Of a DNA stretch of 64,000 nucleotides, positions 33,523-44,650 are shown piece by piece. Every line of letters starts with the position of its first letter. The stretch's first letter is position 1. The stretch is from Epiperipatus broadwayi. Taxonomy: Eukaryota; Onychophora; Udeonychophora; Euonychophora; Peripatidae. A program made the position numbers and the translations under genes. The stretch is taken from NCBI GenBank assembly GCA_028023455.1, contig JAQFVV010006208.1, positions 10,808,984 to 10,872,983 of the forward strand, given 5' to 3'. A model generated the notes under the pieces. It did not search any database. It had not been told where the DNA came from and saw only the letters and a program-made list of their open reading frames with translations.

Positions 33523-34090
33523 TATAAAAGGGCTGATAACAAAATTAGCTCCAGTCTGGATAATTATTTTTGAAGAGAACAGTCTGGATAGTAGTTTTTT
33601 GTAAGAAGGGTCAGCTGAAAAGTTGGTTACAATATTTTGTTGCAGCTTTTTGAAGTTTGCAGCAGTTGGATTCAGCTGACTGTAGAGTAGGCAGTCTACC
33701 TACCATGAACTGATATAACTGAAGGCAGGACATTAGATTCAGGAACTGCTACCATTTCATTTGCAGGAGTTTGAATTCATATGGAGAAAATGACCCACTT
33801 CTTTGTGCTGAAATTCATAGCGTTAAATGTGGAGAGGACAGTTGCTTGTCTGAAATCTATCAAACCAAGACAGCTGCTTGCCTGGAATAATCCTAAGCAG
33901 AAAGAGATCCATTACAGACCAACATTTACATGGATATTTTTCCTGATGATGACCATCGCTAAAATAAAACTTACCAAGAATAATCTTCCAGCTTGCCCAG
34001 AGAATCTCAGCTGGCTGAAGAACTAATTACATGAATGTTGCATCAGCAGAGAAACATGGATAAATGTATGTACAGCTGGTGGTGAGTAGC
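33523..34090 (+). other. TATA-box and moderate-GC leader
   Basis: TATAAAAGG at 33523-33531 is followed by about 500 bp of lower AT content containing CAGTCTGGAT repeats and an unassigned 81-codon frame (33781-34026). It could be an LTR or a promoter fragment. I recognise no protein family. Confidence 0.25.
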
Positions 34091-35469
34091 ATTATATATG
34101 ATAAGGAAGTTTTAAATAATTTCCTTAGTAAAATGACATTTTTATAACTGATAGAAATATATAAAACGATATTAGTTTAAAATGATTTAGTAAAGAAGAA
34201 AAAACTGTTTAAAGTTATATTTATAATTTAGAAAAAAAAGTACAAACAAAGTTATAATTAATAGTCAAGAAAAAGATTTCCAAAAATCTTTTAGACTAGG
34301 AAAAAGGAAGATGTTTTAAATCAATTAACTGTCAAAAATTTGGTAGTTCTTGTTTTAAAGAAAGATTATACTCAGCAAAGAGAATTAAATTGCAAAAATA
34401 ATCTGTAATAGTTTTATTGTCATAAATACATTAATTGTATATTATAAATCACATGTCTGTACACATATATATATAAACCATAGTAATAACTTGAATTGTA
34501 AATTGTAATTTTGTAAATCAATGTAATAATTTGAATTTTGTATAGTAATTTTGTAAGTCACAAATATGCTAATTTTTTTATATTGTATATTATTCAAAAT
34601 CAGACCTTAAGTATCATTTTTTTTGTTACTAATAGACTTATATTTAATTGTTAAAATTGTTTCCATCATCTCTTGGTCACATACAGTAATAGAGCTTGTG
34701 TTCTCTGAGCTAGATTCATGCACAGGATGAATATATGAATGGGGATGTGTATTTAGTGTTTTGGGGCATCCAGAGATGGTCAATCATCATCCTGGTTGGC
34801 GCAAAAGAGAATACTCTTTAAAGCCCATGCACTATATTTTATTTGTCTTATTTAAAAGTTAAGTTTATAGTTGGCCAGTACAAGTGGCCTGAACATTGAT
34901 GATGATCGGCATGTTTTAATGTCCCAGCATTATTGTTTGATTCTTATGTATTCTGATGGATGAGCACTTAAGTGTGTGCATCCAAGTTATGTTTAAATAA
35001 TTGCACAAACTGGCAAAGGCCCAATAGTTAGCCTGGTCTATAGAAGACCCATTTCCAATCCAGTTATCAGATTGTCTGTTGATTTACTGTATTGATTTAT
35101 TGTACTGATGTGTTTATTCCCATCAATGATGATGATGGATGGTTATTTCTCTTGTGTATGTTTACTTTATAATGCTGGTTAATGTATAGTTTTTTTAGTT
35201 GCTCTTCGGAGTTAGCTGGCTGATCTCTCAATGATCTTGGAAATTCTCTAATCTCATGCTCTTATAAAATATTTTACCTTTATTATACTTTGTAAATTAT
35301 TTGAAATATTGTTGACTTGGGAGTGATGGTGTTTTTCCATAACCCCAGGTTCAGCTCATCTTTCTATTTGATACCCCCTTGCCATTATAATATATTATAC
35401 ACATCTATAAAAATCTGAAACTCTCTTATCTGTAAATCAGAGAATACATTATCAATATATTTTTATCTT
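34091..35469. other. AT-rich DNA, no feature recognised
   Basis: No frame or repeat recognised in this 1.4 kb. Confidence 0.4.
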
Positions 35470-35855
35470 CCAAATCCTTTTAACATTCTTAAAAGTTTTA
35501 ACTGTAAATTAGATCTTAGCATTGTTTGAACTTCTTATAATCTACGGTAATGCAGGAATGTGTTGGTCAAGTTCATTCTTTCCATATATAAAAAAAATTC
35601 AACTGTTAGTAAAAAACATTGAAAGTCAACAGTAATTCCATACAAAAAATAATGAATTTGAATTGCTCATTATAATGAGATTGTGATTAGTTTAAATATA
35701 GATATACAAATCCTTTTAACATTCTTAAAAGTTTTAACTGTAAATTAGATCTTAGCATTGTTTGAACTTCTTGTAATCTATGAGAATGTGTTAATCAAGT
35801 TCATTCTTACCATATATAAAAACAATTCAACTGTTGGTAAAAAAAATTGAAAGTG
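35470..35855. repeat. Direct duplication, period ~236 bp
   Basis: 35470-35632 and 35707-35853 are about 90% alike (CAAATCCTTTTAACATTCTT start, then TAGATCTTAGCATTGTTTG, ending CAATTGAAAGT-type blocks). Confidence 0.85.
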
Positions 35856-35951
35856 AATTTTTTAAATTGAATTTTGATTAAAGCTTTTGAAAGTTTTAGT
35901 GAATTTTTCCACGGAAGCACTCATTCCATTAAATACATAGACACTTCATCC

Positions 35952-35954
<3 letters not shown>

Positions 35955-35983
<29 letters not shown>
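35955..35983. repeat. (TA)n microsatellite
   Basis: Alternating TA run directly outside the possible hAT-like terminus. Confidence 0.85.
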
Positions 35984-35987
<4 letters not shown>

Positions 35988-36030
35988 GATTATACATAAT
36001 GATGTGCTAGAATTAAGTATAACAAATATT

Positions 36031-36469
36031 AAAACAGGCAAAACTCTTCATACAGTACTGCCACTCAATGCAAGCCAGAGTATTCAATGGATGCCAGAAG
36101 GCTTGTGCATAGAATCCCTATCTAGTGCCTACTCATCCAATATCCCCAGACTAGTTTCTGACTTGTAGCCTTTGTCAGTGGGGAGCCTTGGATCTGAGAG
36201 CATTGCACCTAAATCTTAGGATCTAATGCAACCCTCCAGCAGCCATCTTTTATCTCTACTTAACTACAAAACTATGAGAATAAAATTGAAAACACAATAA
36301 TATTTTTAATATAAGCTCATTAGCTTATATAGTCATATAGGTCTAAATTCAGTTCAGTACCCATATACTCTGGATTGCACTGAATGGCACTACTGTATGG
36401 AGAGTTTTGCCTGTTTTAATAACAGTTATGAGCCAGCATAAGAAATGGTGATTGCGATGTTTTGTGGTT
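36031..36469 (-). mobile_element. PAL-A long copy, 13-bp TSD
   Basis: Flanked by TATAACAAATATT at 36018-36030 and 36470-36482. It contains the left arm, a degraded minus-strand HHR (core CTGACAA), the internal region with ACTATATAAG-type and CAGTTCAGTACCCATA blocks, and the inverted distal arm GCACTGAATGGCACTACTG with its terminus. Confidence 0.85.
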
Positions 36470-36482
36470 TATAACAAATATT

Positions 36483-37096
36483 ATAACACTTAATATTTAA
36501 ATTTCCTACAGTCACTTGGATTGCATATTTTCAAATTAGGTGGATTAATAAAAATAAAACTTTGCAATCTAACATTGTTAGAAAATGAAAACATTTGGTG
36601 TCAAGATATATATTTTAAAAAACATTATTATAAAATTCAAGCATGTATATTCAAGTCAATTAATTATAAAAGATAAACTCCAGGTCAAACACAGAGAAAT
36701 TATTACCCTACCTTTATATGTCTGAATAAAAGTATAATAGGCTACAAAATTCAAACTTTTATTTAAAAGGGGAGTAGATTTCAGCCAATGTTAGGCATTG
36801 CTTCTATTTATGCAAATATATATATATACTCATCTATTCATTTTAAAAATAAATATTTTAATATGTCAGTAGTCTTTTCTACATAAAATACTTAAAATTA
36901 TACTACTTATAACTTTAAAATATGGCTTAGCAAACTTTGCTAATACTAGAGGTCACTAAAAATATTTTTGTAGAGATGGATGATTCAAAAAAATAAAATA
37001 AAAAGTATTGTTTGAATTTTTAGTGTTTTGAGGCACAAGAAATTTCATTACAAATGAGTTTCATTATCTTCTCCTTTTCACTTTCTTTGCATCTTT
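36483..37096. other. AT-rich DNA, no feature recognised
   Basis: No coding or repeat signal recognised. Confidence 0.45.
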
Positions 37097-37470
37097 TTTC
37101 ATATATATCAAACTTTTCTATATACTCTCCTCATACACATCTCATTGCAATTTTTATATATAACTCCTCCTTTATTTTCCTTAAGTTTCGACTGTCCTGC
37201 AGTCTTTATAAAAATAATAAATAAATAATAAGTATAAATTAAAAGATATAAAGGTAAAAATGGTTAAAATTAGGCATAGTTAGTAATAATAATGTATAAT
37301 ATATATATATATGTATAATAATGGTTATAAAATTATATGTTTAAATGTTGTAGCTCTGATGAAGACTGCAGGACAATCGAAACTGTAAAAAAAAATAAAG
37401 GAGGAATTATATGTAAAAATTGCATTGCAGTGTATATGAGGAGAGTATATAAAAAAGTTTTATATATCAA
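37097..37470. mobile_element. Foldback element with HHR-like core
   Basis: Arms 37097-37212 and 37357-37470 are inverted copies (CTCCTTTATTTTcCTTAAG side against AATAAAGGAGGAATTATAT). The right arm has CTGATGA (37356-37362), a GACTG/CAATC stem II (4 of 5 pairs; the left-arm copy has the fully paired CAGTC), and GAAA at 37379-37382. Stem I does not pair, so this is a ribozyme relic at best. Confidence 0.65.
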
Positions 37471-37474
37471 ATGA

Positions 37475-39029
37475 GCTTATTAATTATAATTGACTTTTTT
37501 TTTATTTTTTATAAAAATTGAAGAATATTTATTCAGTTTTTACTGAAGATATATTCTTAGAAAATCTTGAAAAGATTAAAACTGATTGTTAAAGATGAGT
37601 GCCTCATATCCAGGCTACATAGATATATACATCTTGCACAGACAGCACATGATTCAAGTTAAATCATATATTCATAATTAAGAATATACAATTCATTTTT
37701 TTCATTATTCATACCTAAATAATATTTTAAACAAATCATCACGTGACTTTCAATATCTGCATTAGCAGTTGTAATTCACCGAATTAACTTTAGAATAAGG
37801 CTATTTTCAGCAAGCAGCGTAAAAATAGAGTGAAATATTGTGTCCAATGCATCTAAAATATATAAGTTGATCGTTAAATGCTGTACTAAAATGATGAGCT
37901 AAGGTTCCTAGAGCAAAGCAAAACTGTTATTTCTAGACTCCCAGGAACTAACTTCGATTATTTATTTTTAACAAAAAGTGTTGCGATTAATAAATTATCA
38001 TTAGTTTTGAAAATTGGATCAAAACAAAAATGAAGTTTTTTAAAATATATATATTTAAAAAAGTGAGATTGCTATTAATAACTTAATATCACGTATTTGT
38101 TTTCTTTCTTCTTTTTTTTAATTTTAAAACAGTCGAGTACCCTTTATAGCTTATCAATAATTATTTTGGAATCTTCCCAAACTTTCACTAACTATAACCT
38201 TATCAACATTGTAATAAGTTTGTTTATAACCACTTTCGTAGGAAGTAAAGCTGGAAATAATTATTCCACTTTCAAGTAATACGATTATTAATATCTAATT
38301 GGAGCTTAAAGTTTTATGATAAAATGCGATTGAAAGAAATGCAGATAACGTTTGTCAATACATTATTAAGCAAAAACTACAGCGATAATAATCTTGGGGA
38401 TTCGAATTAAAAAGTACTGTGCGCCATCTGTTTTAAAATCGCTTGTTTTATTAACCCGACGACCATGAGAACTTAGCAGGTTAACAGATAAGGAAGCTGA
38501 AATAAATTGTTTCTCTAAACAGGTTATAATATATGAAAGATAAACAAATTATAGTACATACTGTGTTTAAATCGTAAATTAATTTTTATTTTCATTGCAA
38601 ATATAGGCAATGTTTTGAACAATAAATAAATATAGTAATCAAACTTGACATTTATTTATTATGAAATATTAATTGTAGATTTTGTTGATTAAAAATTTAA
38701 GTATGTTCTTAAATATATGTACAGTTTCACTTTAAAATGTGTTGATACCTCAGAGGCTTAATTAAGTAGAGAGCAGGTAGAGAGAACTTCATTTTCCCTG
38801 AGCACATTCTTCAAAAGTGGCATCTTTTCCAAAATTTGAACTTTTTTTCTTAGTTCGATGAAAGACAAACCATTTCTTTTTTTTTATTATTGATATTATA
38901 ATAAAATATAGTAATATATAACTCTGCGGAAAATAAATCCTAAACAAAAGAGGTTATAGTTGCTTCCATTTTTCATATTGCTTCTTTTGATTTTATTTTA
39001 TTTTTAAAATGTAAAATGACTTGTTTTTA
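37475..39029. other. AT-rich DNA, no feature recognised
   Basis: 1.5 kb without recognised repeats or coding frames. The 60-codon frame at 38097 is unassigned. Confidence 0.4.
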
Positions 39030-39216
39030 TCATAAACATCACATGATCACCATTTCTTATGCTTGCTTATAACTGTTATTAAAACAGGCAAAACTCTGTA
39101 TATATATATTGCCTCTCAATGCAAGCCAGAATAATCAATGGATGCCAGAAGGCTTGTGCATAAAATCTCCATCTAGTGCCTACTCATCCAATATCCCCAG
39201 ACTGGCTTGTGGTCTT
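39030..39216 (-). mobile_element. PAL-A left-arm copy
   Basis: Starts with the family terminus ATAAACATCACATGATCACC and runs through GGCAAAACTCT...CCCCAGACTGGCTTGTGGTC. It stops inside the HHR complement. An internal TA run replaces part of the arm. Confidence 0.8.
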
Positions 39217-39576
39217 CGTGTTTTTAATGTTATATAACATAAATTTAGAGCTCACTGTGAAACAATTTATTGTCTTTCGATTTTGAATACTGTACAAAAT
39301 AAACCTTAAAAAATGATCATTTAATGTTTCAAATGAAAATATATAATGAATTTAAAACTATTATGTATCTGGAGGTTATTTTATGTGCTTACTCCCCCTG
39401 ACTTTAGAAACTAGCTTTGTCTATTGTCCCTAACTTTTGTTTTTTCAAAGCTTGACTAATAATTATTTATCTCATGGAGTAATCAGCCAATTAAACAAAT
39501 GCAATGCTAAAGGCCAGTGATGAGAGACTGACTTGATAATTAAATGTAGCATTATAATCTAGATATTGACTGTCTG

Positions 39577-39665
39577 CTCAAGCATTAGCGGTCGAAAGGT
39601 CAATGACAGCTGCTTTACAAGCAGTTGTCCCAGGTTAGCAGGTTAGCTTCTGATGCACATGAGAA
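39577..39665 (+). mobile_element. tRNA-derived SINE (tSINE-D), diverged
   Basis: CAAGCATTAGCGGTCGAAAGG start, GCTGCTTTACAAGCAG core and CACATGAG tail. The B-box is destroyed. Confidence 0.7.
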
Positions 39666-39944
39666 GATTACAATTGATAGCACAAGAGAAGAGTAAATGA
39701 TAAATTATTCTATTACTTATTTAACAAATATTACCATGTGATTATTAAACAAACTGATTAGTAAAGATTTCTCTATTAAGATTAAAGACACTTTGACATA
39801 GTTTTTAATTCTACTCAGCACTGAAAAGAATTTGTTTACTGATTCACTTGCAGAATTTAAGCTTATCATGATTACCTTTAAAATGTTCCGTTGCTTCTGT
39901 AACAAGAACAGCCATCTGTTTTGTATTTGCATAAAGATAATTTG

Positions 39945-40280
39945 ATGCTGATATAATACGTGCTCGGTGGCCATTTTGAATTTGAAAACACCCAAAAACA
40001 CTGCTGGCACATGCAAGCAATAAATGACATCGACTAGAAACACTCAGTTTTTAAAAAAATAAATCACCTAAGGCACTACAATTAAAAAAGGGTAGCGGGA
40101 AGGCACTAAATTTAAAAAAAAAGTGCGGGAAAACGTCACATTAAATAGCCTAAGGTGCTACTATGGAAAAAAAGTGCAGGAAAAGAAAGTAGTCTATGTC
40201 ATTTATTTCTTGCATGTGCCAGCAGTGTTTTTGGATGTTTTCAAAATCAAAATGGCCACCAAGCGCGTACTATATCAGCA
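39945..40280. mobile_element. Foldback with repeated AAGTGCRGGAAA motif in the loop
   Basis: Arms 39945-40030 and 40196-40280 are inverted (for example GGCCATTTTGAATTTGAAAA and its complement). The loop holds about three imperfect repeats of an AAGGYRCTA...AAAAARGTGCRGGAAA unit (40075-40180). Confidence 0.8.
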
Positions 40281-40604
40281 CCGATAATTTATATATTACT
40301 ATATAATACTTTACTAATTTAATTTTTTTTTCTTTGAACTTTTTTATTTTAAATCAAAATATTAAAGCTGTGTGTGTATTTTTGGCACAATCAATATGAA
40401 TTGAACTAAATATTTTAAATTAAAAAAGTGATTTATTGTCCAAGACTTCATAGAGAAGTGATCATTTTTACTATTTATTTATTATAGTAAGGAAAACCAG
40501 CTGTGAATTTTATATACTTAAAAGGAGGGTATGGTGAAGAAAATAAATTTTTTTCTTTTAAATCCTGTGAACCAAGATAGCATTGAAATGTAAAATAGAT
40601 TTTT

Positions 40605-40712
40605 TTTCTCTCGTTTTTTTCGATGTGTCAAAGCATTGGCTGGGAAGTGAACCCGGGACAACTGCTTGTAAGGCAGCTGTGCTGACCACTCGGCCACCAA
40701 TGCTTGACATGT
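40605..40712 (-). mobile_element. tRNA-derived SINE (tSINE-D), minus strand
   Basis: T-run and CGATGTGTCAAAGCATTGGC at the left, B-box complement GGGAAGTGAACCC, A-box complement TGACCACTCGGCCACC and end CAATGCTTGAC. The body pairs as in the copy at 31535. Confidence 0.85.
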
Positions 40713-40826
40713 GAAATAGATTTTCATATTCAAGTTTGATTTTCCTGCATTAATTATTGTTTCTTTATAATAAAACCAAGAGAACGAAAATATATCAATA
40801 AAAAATTGAGGGAGCAGTCTTTATAC

Positions 40827-42015
40827 AAGGGGGGTACTCAAAAGTAATCAGAATTCTATAATAAAAAATTGTTTATTTATTTTTAGGTGTTATAAATTTA
40901 ATCTCTTTCAAATTCCTGTCCATTTGATGCAATCATCATCATCATCATCAACCATTAAGAATCCACTGCAGGATGAATGTTTCTCCAAGTCCAATCCATC
41001 TTCTCTGATCTTTAGCTTCTCTTCTCCACATCACCCCTGCACACTTTCTTATTTCATCCATCCATCTCACATGTGGGCTCTTTCTGTGTCTTTTATAATC
41101 TCTTGAAACCCAGTTTATGATTTCAATTGTCCATCTATTACCATTTCAATTGTCCATCTATTACCATCTCTTCTCGCAATATGTCCAGCCCAACTCCACT
41201 TCAGTCTTTTAATTTTTTCAAGGACATCAGTAACACCTGTTTGTTCTCTTACCCATACATTGCATTTTCAATCTCTTCTTATTACTCCCAACATGCATCT
41301 CCCCATACATCTTTGATTGGTATGAAATGTGCTTTTCATTTTTTGAAGTAGTCTGGAAACACTTGTAAAGTGATACCTCTTAACATCTGTGTCATTGTTG
41401 TTTTTTCACCAGTTCTAACTTTCCAAAATATTATTTTAGGCAATTTTATATTTAAGAAAATAAAAAAAGTCACACAAAGTGAGATCAAGTGAATACAGAT
41501 TATAGATAAGCTGTATTATGCTGAATTTAATTAAAAAAATATTGTACACTCAAGGCTTTTGCAGTAGTGTGTTACCATGGTGAACCTTGCACTTTTCACT
41601 TTGCCACAAAATGGAATGTTAACATTTTACTGCATCATATAGACCTTTCAGAACTTACAGATAAAATTCCTGATCATTTTGAACCAATTCTGAGAGGAAA
41701 ATTGCTGAAAAGAAATCAGCATTTTCTTGACATTGGACTTCTCTTGTCATGCTTTTTAGGAACATGGTGAATTTGACTCTTTCAGTAAAACACTCATAAA
41801 CTTGTGATTTTCCAAGATCTGCCTGCTTGTAATCCATTTCACGCATTATAATGTTTATCATGCCAGTTTCGCTAATAGAAAACAGAATTTCATATTTGTT
41901 CTAATTTTTCAGCCATTACACAAATTGACAAATACATGAAACACACTACAAAAATGTGTCACATGGCACAACAATTTTACACAGTGACATCATTTGACAG
42001 ATAGATCTAGAAGAG
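40827..42015 (-). mobile_element. Mariner transposon relic, interrupted by a LINE fragment
   Basis: The left end GGGGGGTACTCAAAAGTAAT (40829 on) matches the typical mariner terminal repeat ending in a GGGGGTACCCAAAAGTAA-like motif. The minus strand, across frame breaks, encodes transposase pieces: INIIMREMDYKQADLGKSQV then YECF (helix-turn-helix block), and the TTAKALSVQYF and SHFV-LFLFS blocks corresponding to the DNAPxHxA..., PPYSPDLAPCDFFLF region. The last catalytic block is too decayed to judge. The stretch 40932-41336 is an inserted RTE fragment. The distal terminal repeat was not located. Confidence 0.6.
40932..41336 (-). pseudogene. RTE-like LINE 3' fragment inside the mariner
   Basis: An ATC-repeat tail at 40932-40950 is followed by the complement of the RT C-terminus, with the same order of blocks as 10430-10760 (WIGLGETF-like end, RCAGVMWRREAKDQRRW, CNVWVREQTGVTDVLEKIKR). 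A 23-bp tandem duplication at 41121-41166 (TTTCAATTGTCCATCTATTA core) breaks the frame. It is the 5'-truncated 3' end of the family at 10396-13545. Confidence 0.85.
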
Positions 42016-42199
42016 TCTTCACAAGAGATATGTAGCAGTAGAAGCACATACTGTAACAAGAGCACATATCAGAAAACTTTATTGACTAATTCATCCAGGG
42101 CATTATACCATGATGGCCAAATTTTATATTACTGTGTATATTTAATTCAAAAATTGCTTCCATGAGATAATCTAAATTATTACCATGACACCCTCACCT

Positions 42200-42465
42200 T
42201 GCCTTCAGAAGTGGACTAGTTCAGATTCCTTCCTGATATGATGGAATTAAGTATTAATTGTCACTAACCAATGAGCAAACAGATAGATAAAATCAGCCAA
42301 TGGTTAGTATGAGCCAATAGAAAGTGGTGCTCTCTGAATCCGATTGCTTCCAGTGAGGTTGGGGATCTGGCAATAAATAGTCAGCCTTTTGGAGGTAAAG
42401 CAAAAAACATCTGTCTAACCTAAATGATGTTATACTTTCTCCTTTGTAACTTCTGCAAACCATTC

Positions 42466-42555
<90 letters not shown>

Positions 42556-43035
42556 ATATCTCATATCAGCATCCATTCCTGATAGTTATATGAACAGCAT
42601 TCTGCTCAATCATAACATTTACAATATGGTAACATAACATCACTTGACTCTCAAAGTTTACTATTAATCACTACTCTAGATGGCCCTATCAGATGGTAGT
42701 AGAAGTTTATACCCATTCCCAAGGTGATTTTAGTTTCAATGAGAATTTTGGATTCTACACTGGAATCAATGCAATCATGCATTTCAAGTTAGCAGCTTGT
42801 GTTACGACTCAACTTGCCCTTCTGTAATAGAATTGTCCGGATTCAATCTTATTTTGATCAGATTCAGTATTAATAATTACAGACCAATGGATATATGAAT
42901 AAATAAAAAAATAGCCAATTACAGAAAGAGGTAAATAGGTGATAATGCTCAAAAATTAAAATTTTGCCATTATAAAAGGGGATCTGGATATAAATTAGTA
43001 GTCCATTTAAAGGTAAGGATAATCAGGAGTCAAAT
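42200..43035 (+). repeat. Diverged duplication with LTR/promoter-like content
   Basis: 42218-42420 and 42840-43035 share the order CAGATTC..., AAGTATTAAT/CAGTATTAATAAT, GACCAATG, AGCCAAT, then GGGGATCTGGCAATAAATAG or GGGGATCTGGATATAAATTA, then AGGTAARG. CCAAT-like and TATA-like motifs precede each GGATCTGG. They may be remnants of two LTRs. Confidence 0.35.
42466..42556. repeat. (AAT)n(ATT)n palindromic microsatellite
   Basis: About 15 AAT units are followed directly by about 14 ATT units, so the tract can fold into one long hairpin. Confidence 0.95.
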
Positions 43036-43148
43036 AAAGGCCAGTGGTTAATGGCAGAATGCACATTGCCCACAATATTGTTAAAAAAGTGTGGCAAGTT
43101 TACATTTACCTAGAAGCCATGAGAATGTAAACTTATAATATTAATATC

Positions 43149-43268
43149 GTCTATGTTCTTTATTACTTTTACAATGTTTTGAAGAAGATTGCTGGTGCAA
43201 TCGAAACTGTCATATTAGGTTGTAAAAAAAAAAAGCATTGTAAAAGTAAAAAAGAACATAGATAATAT
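43149..43268. mobile_element. Short foldback with HHR-like core in the loop
   Basis: Arms 43150-43175 (TCTATGTTCTTTATTACTTT) and 43236-43263 are inverted. Between them is TTGAAGA (first core base C changed to T), a perfect 5-bp stem II GATTG/CAATC, GAAA at 43203-43206, then CTGTC with C43211 in the cleavage position. Stem I is weak, so the motif is a probable relic. Confidence 0.6.
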
Positions 43269-43371
43269 TAATATTATATGGATTTAGCAATGCAATAGAA
43301 AAGATAAAGTTATAATACTTCATAAAGAATGTAAACTTGACATAATGCAAGCTGTCACAGTACAGCTGGAA

Positions 43372-43446
43372 GTGTTCGCAAACCTGGAAGGGCAGCTAAA
43401 GTTCCTTTGTGTTCGCAAACCTGGAAGGGCAGCTAAAGTTCCTTTG
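43372..43446. repeat. 37-bp tandem duplication (2 copies)
   Basis: Two identical units starting GTGTTCGCAAACCTGG at 43372 and 43409. They are less AT-rich than the surroundings. Confidence 0.95.
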
Positions 43447-44299
43447 CTTCAATGGTTGCTTAGCAACTAGATGCTATACCTAGCCAACAAATCATGTATA
43501 CAGTATAGCAGATTTTTTATGTAAAACATATTGTAAATATATATAATATATGTAAATATACATTATATAAAAGCATTAATAATTATTTAATCATACCTTG
43601 TGCAAGATTATGTTAATTCCCAGCTTAAGTAAACACAACAGCCTAACTATTTTAAAAAAATAGAAATCTGGCTACTAGATGGAGCTTTGGATTCCAAATC
43701 CTCATTCATAAATACAAAAGCTTGAAAAGCATCAGTAATAATTCAAACTTACGCTAGATGGCGCTAGAGTAGAGAAAAGATAGATTTATAACATAGTGCA
43801 GGAATGCTTTGGTTGCTTTCACCTGTGCTCAACTCTCCATCCTTTTTATCATTATTGATGAGGATAAGTAATAATAATAAAACATTAAAAAAAATATAGA
43901 GAAAACAAACAAAAGCAAATGAGTAAATTACAAGATTATAAAAATAAAAAGATAATAAAGCAAATTGAAATGAAGAATAATTTTATTTTTAATTCAGAGG
44001 TATGTATAATGAATAAATAATAGCTATATGGTTACTTTTTCAAAAAGTTATATGATGTTAAATTCCTCACCAGCTGAATACAATTTTATCCAACTGATCT
44101 AACTTATTTTTACTTTGCATCAGATGAGGATTATTACAGAAGCCTTTAGCTCTTAAGAATATCACTCTACTTTTTGATAAACAACAAGGGCAAGAGATAT
44201 ACATCAAAAGAGGAAAGAAAATGCACCTAAATTTGACATCTAACTTTTTCCAAACTTTATGTATTAAACTAAAAAAAAAAAAATCTTTTTTATTTGTAT
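43447..44299. other. AT-rich DNA, no feature recognised
   Basis: No coding or repeat signal recognised apart from A-runs near 44270. Confidence 0.4.
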
Positions 44300-44307
44300 A
44301 ACATATA

Positions 44308-44643
44308 TAATTATTAAAACAGGCAAAACTCTCCATACAGTAGTGCTACTCAGTGCAAGCCGCAGTAATCAATGGATGTCAGAAGGCTTGTGCATGAAAT
44401 CCCTATCTAGAGATCCTAAGACCTAGGTTCAGTGCTCTCAGATCCAAGGCTCCTCACTGATGACAGTCACAAGCTAGAAACTAGTCTGGGGATATTGGAT
44501 GAGTAGGCATTAGATAGGGATTTTATGCACAAACCTTCTTGCATCCATTAGTTACTCTGGCTTCCACTGAGTGGTGCTATTGTATGGAGAGTTTTGCCTG
44601 TTTAATAACAGTTATGAGCAAGCATAAGAAATGGCAATACATC
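44308..44643 (+). mobile_element. PAL-A copy, 8-bp TSD
   Basis: Flanked by AACATATA at 44300-44307 and 44644-44651. Both palindromic arms are present. The HHR motif at 44451-44492 has intact TCCTCA/TGGGGA stem I, CTGATGA and GAAACTAGTC, but stem II (AGTC...GCT) is degraded. Confidence 0.85.
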
Positions 44644-44650
44644 AACATAT

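Larger units (their letters stand above)
32309..35954. mobile_element. Possible hAT-like DNA transposon, 3.6 kb
   Basis: The ends CAGTGACGAAGTGT (32309 on) and ACACTTCATCCCTG (35941-35954) are inverted (12 of 14 match). Both are flanked by ATATATAT, consistent with an 8-bp TSD but in low-complexity DNA. Subterminal GGAAGCAC motifs also correspond. CAG-type ends and an 8-bp TSD are hAT traits. No transposase was recognised inside; the 81-codon frame at 33781 has no known motif. The interior holds the MITE at 32392-33358 and a direct repeat. Confidence 0.35.
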
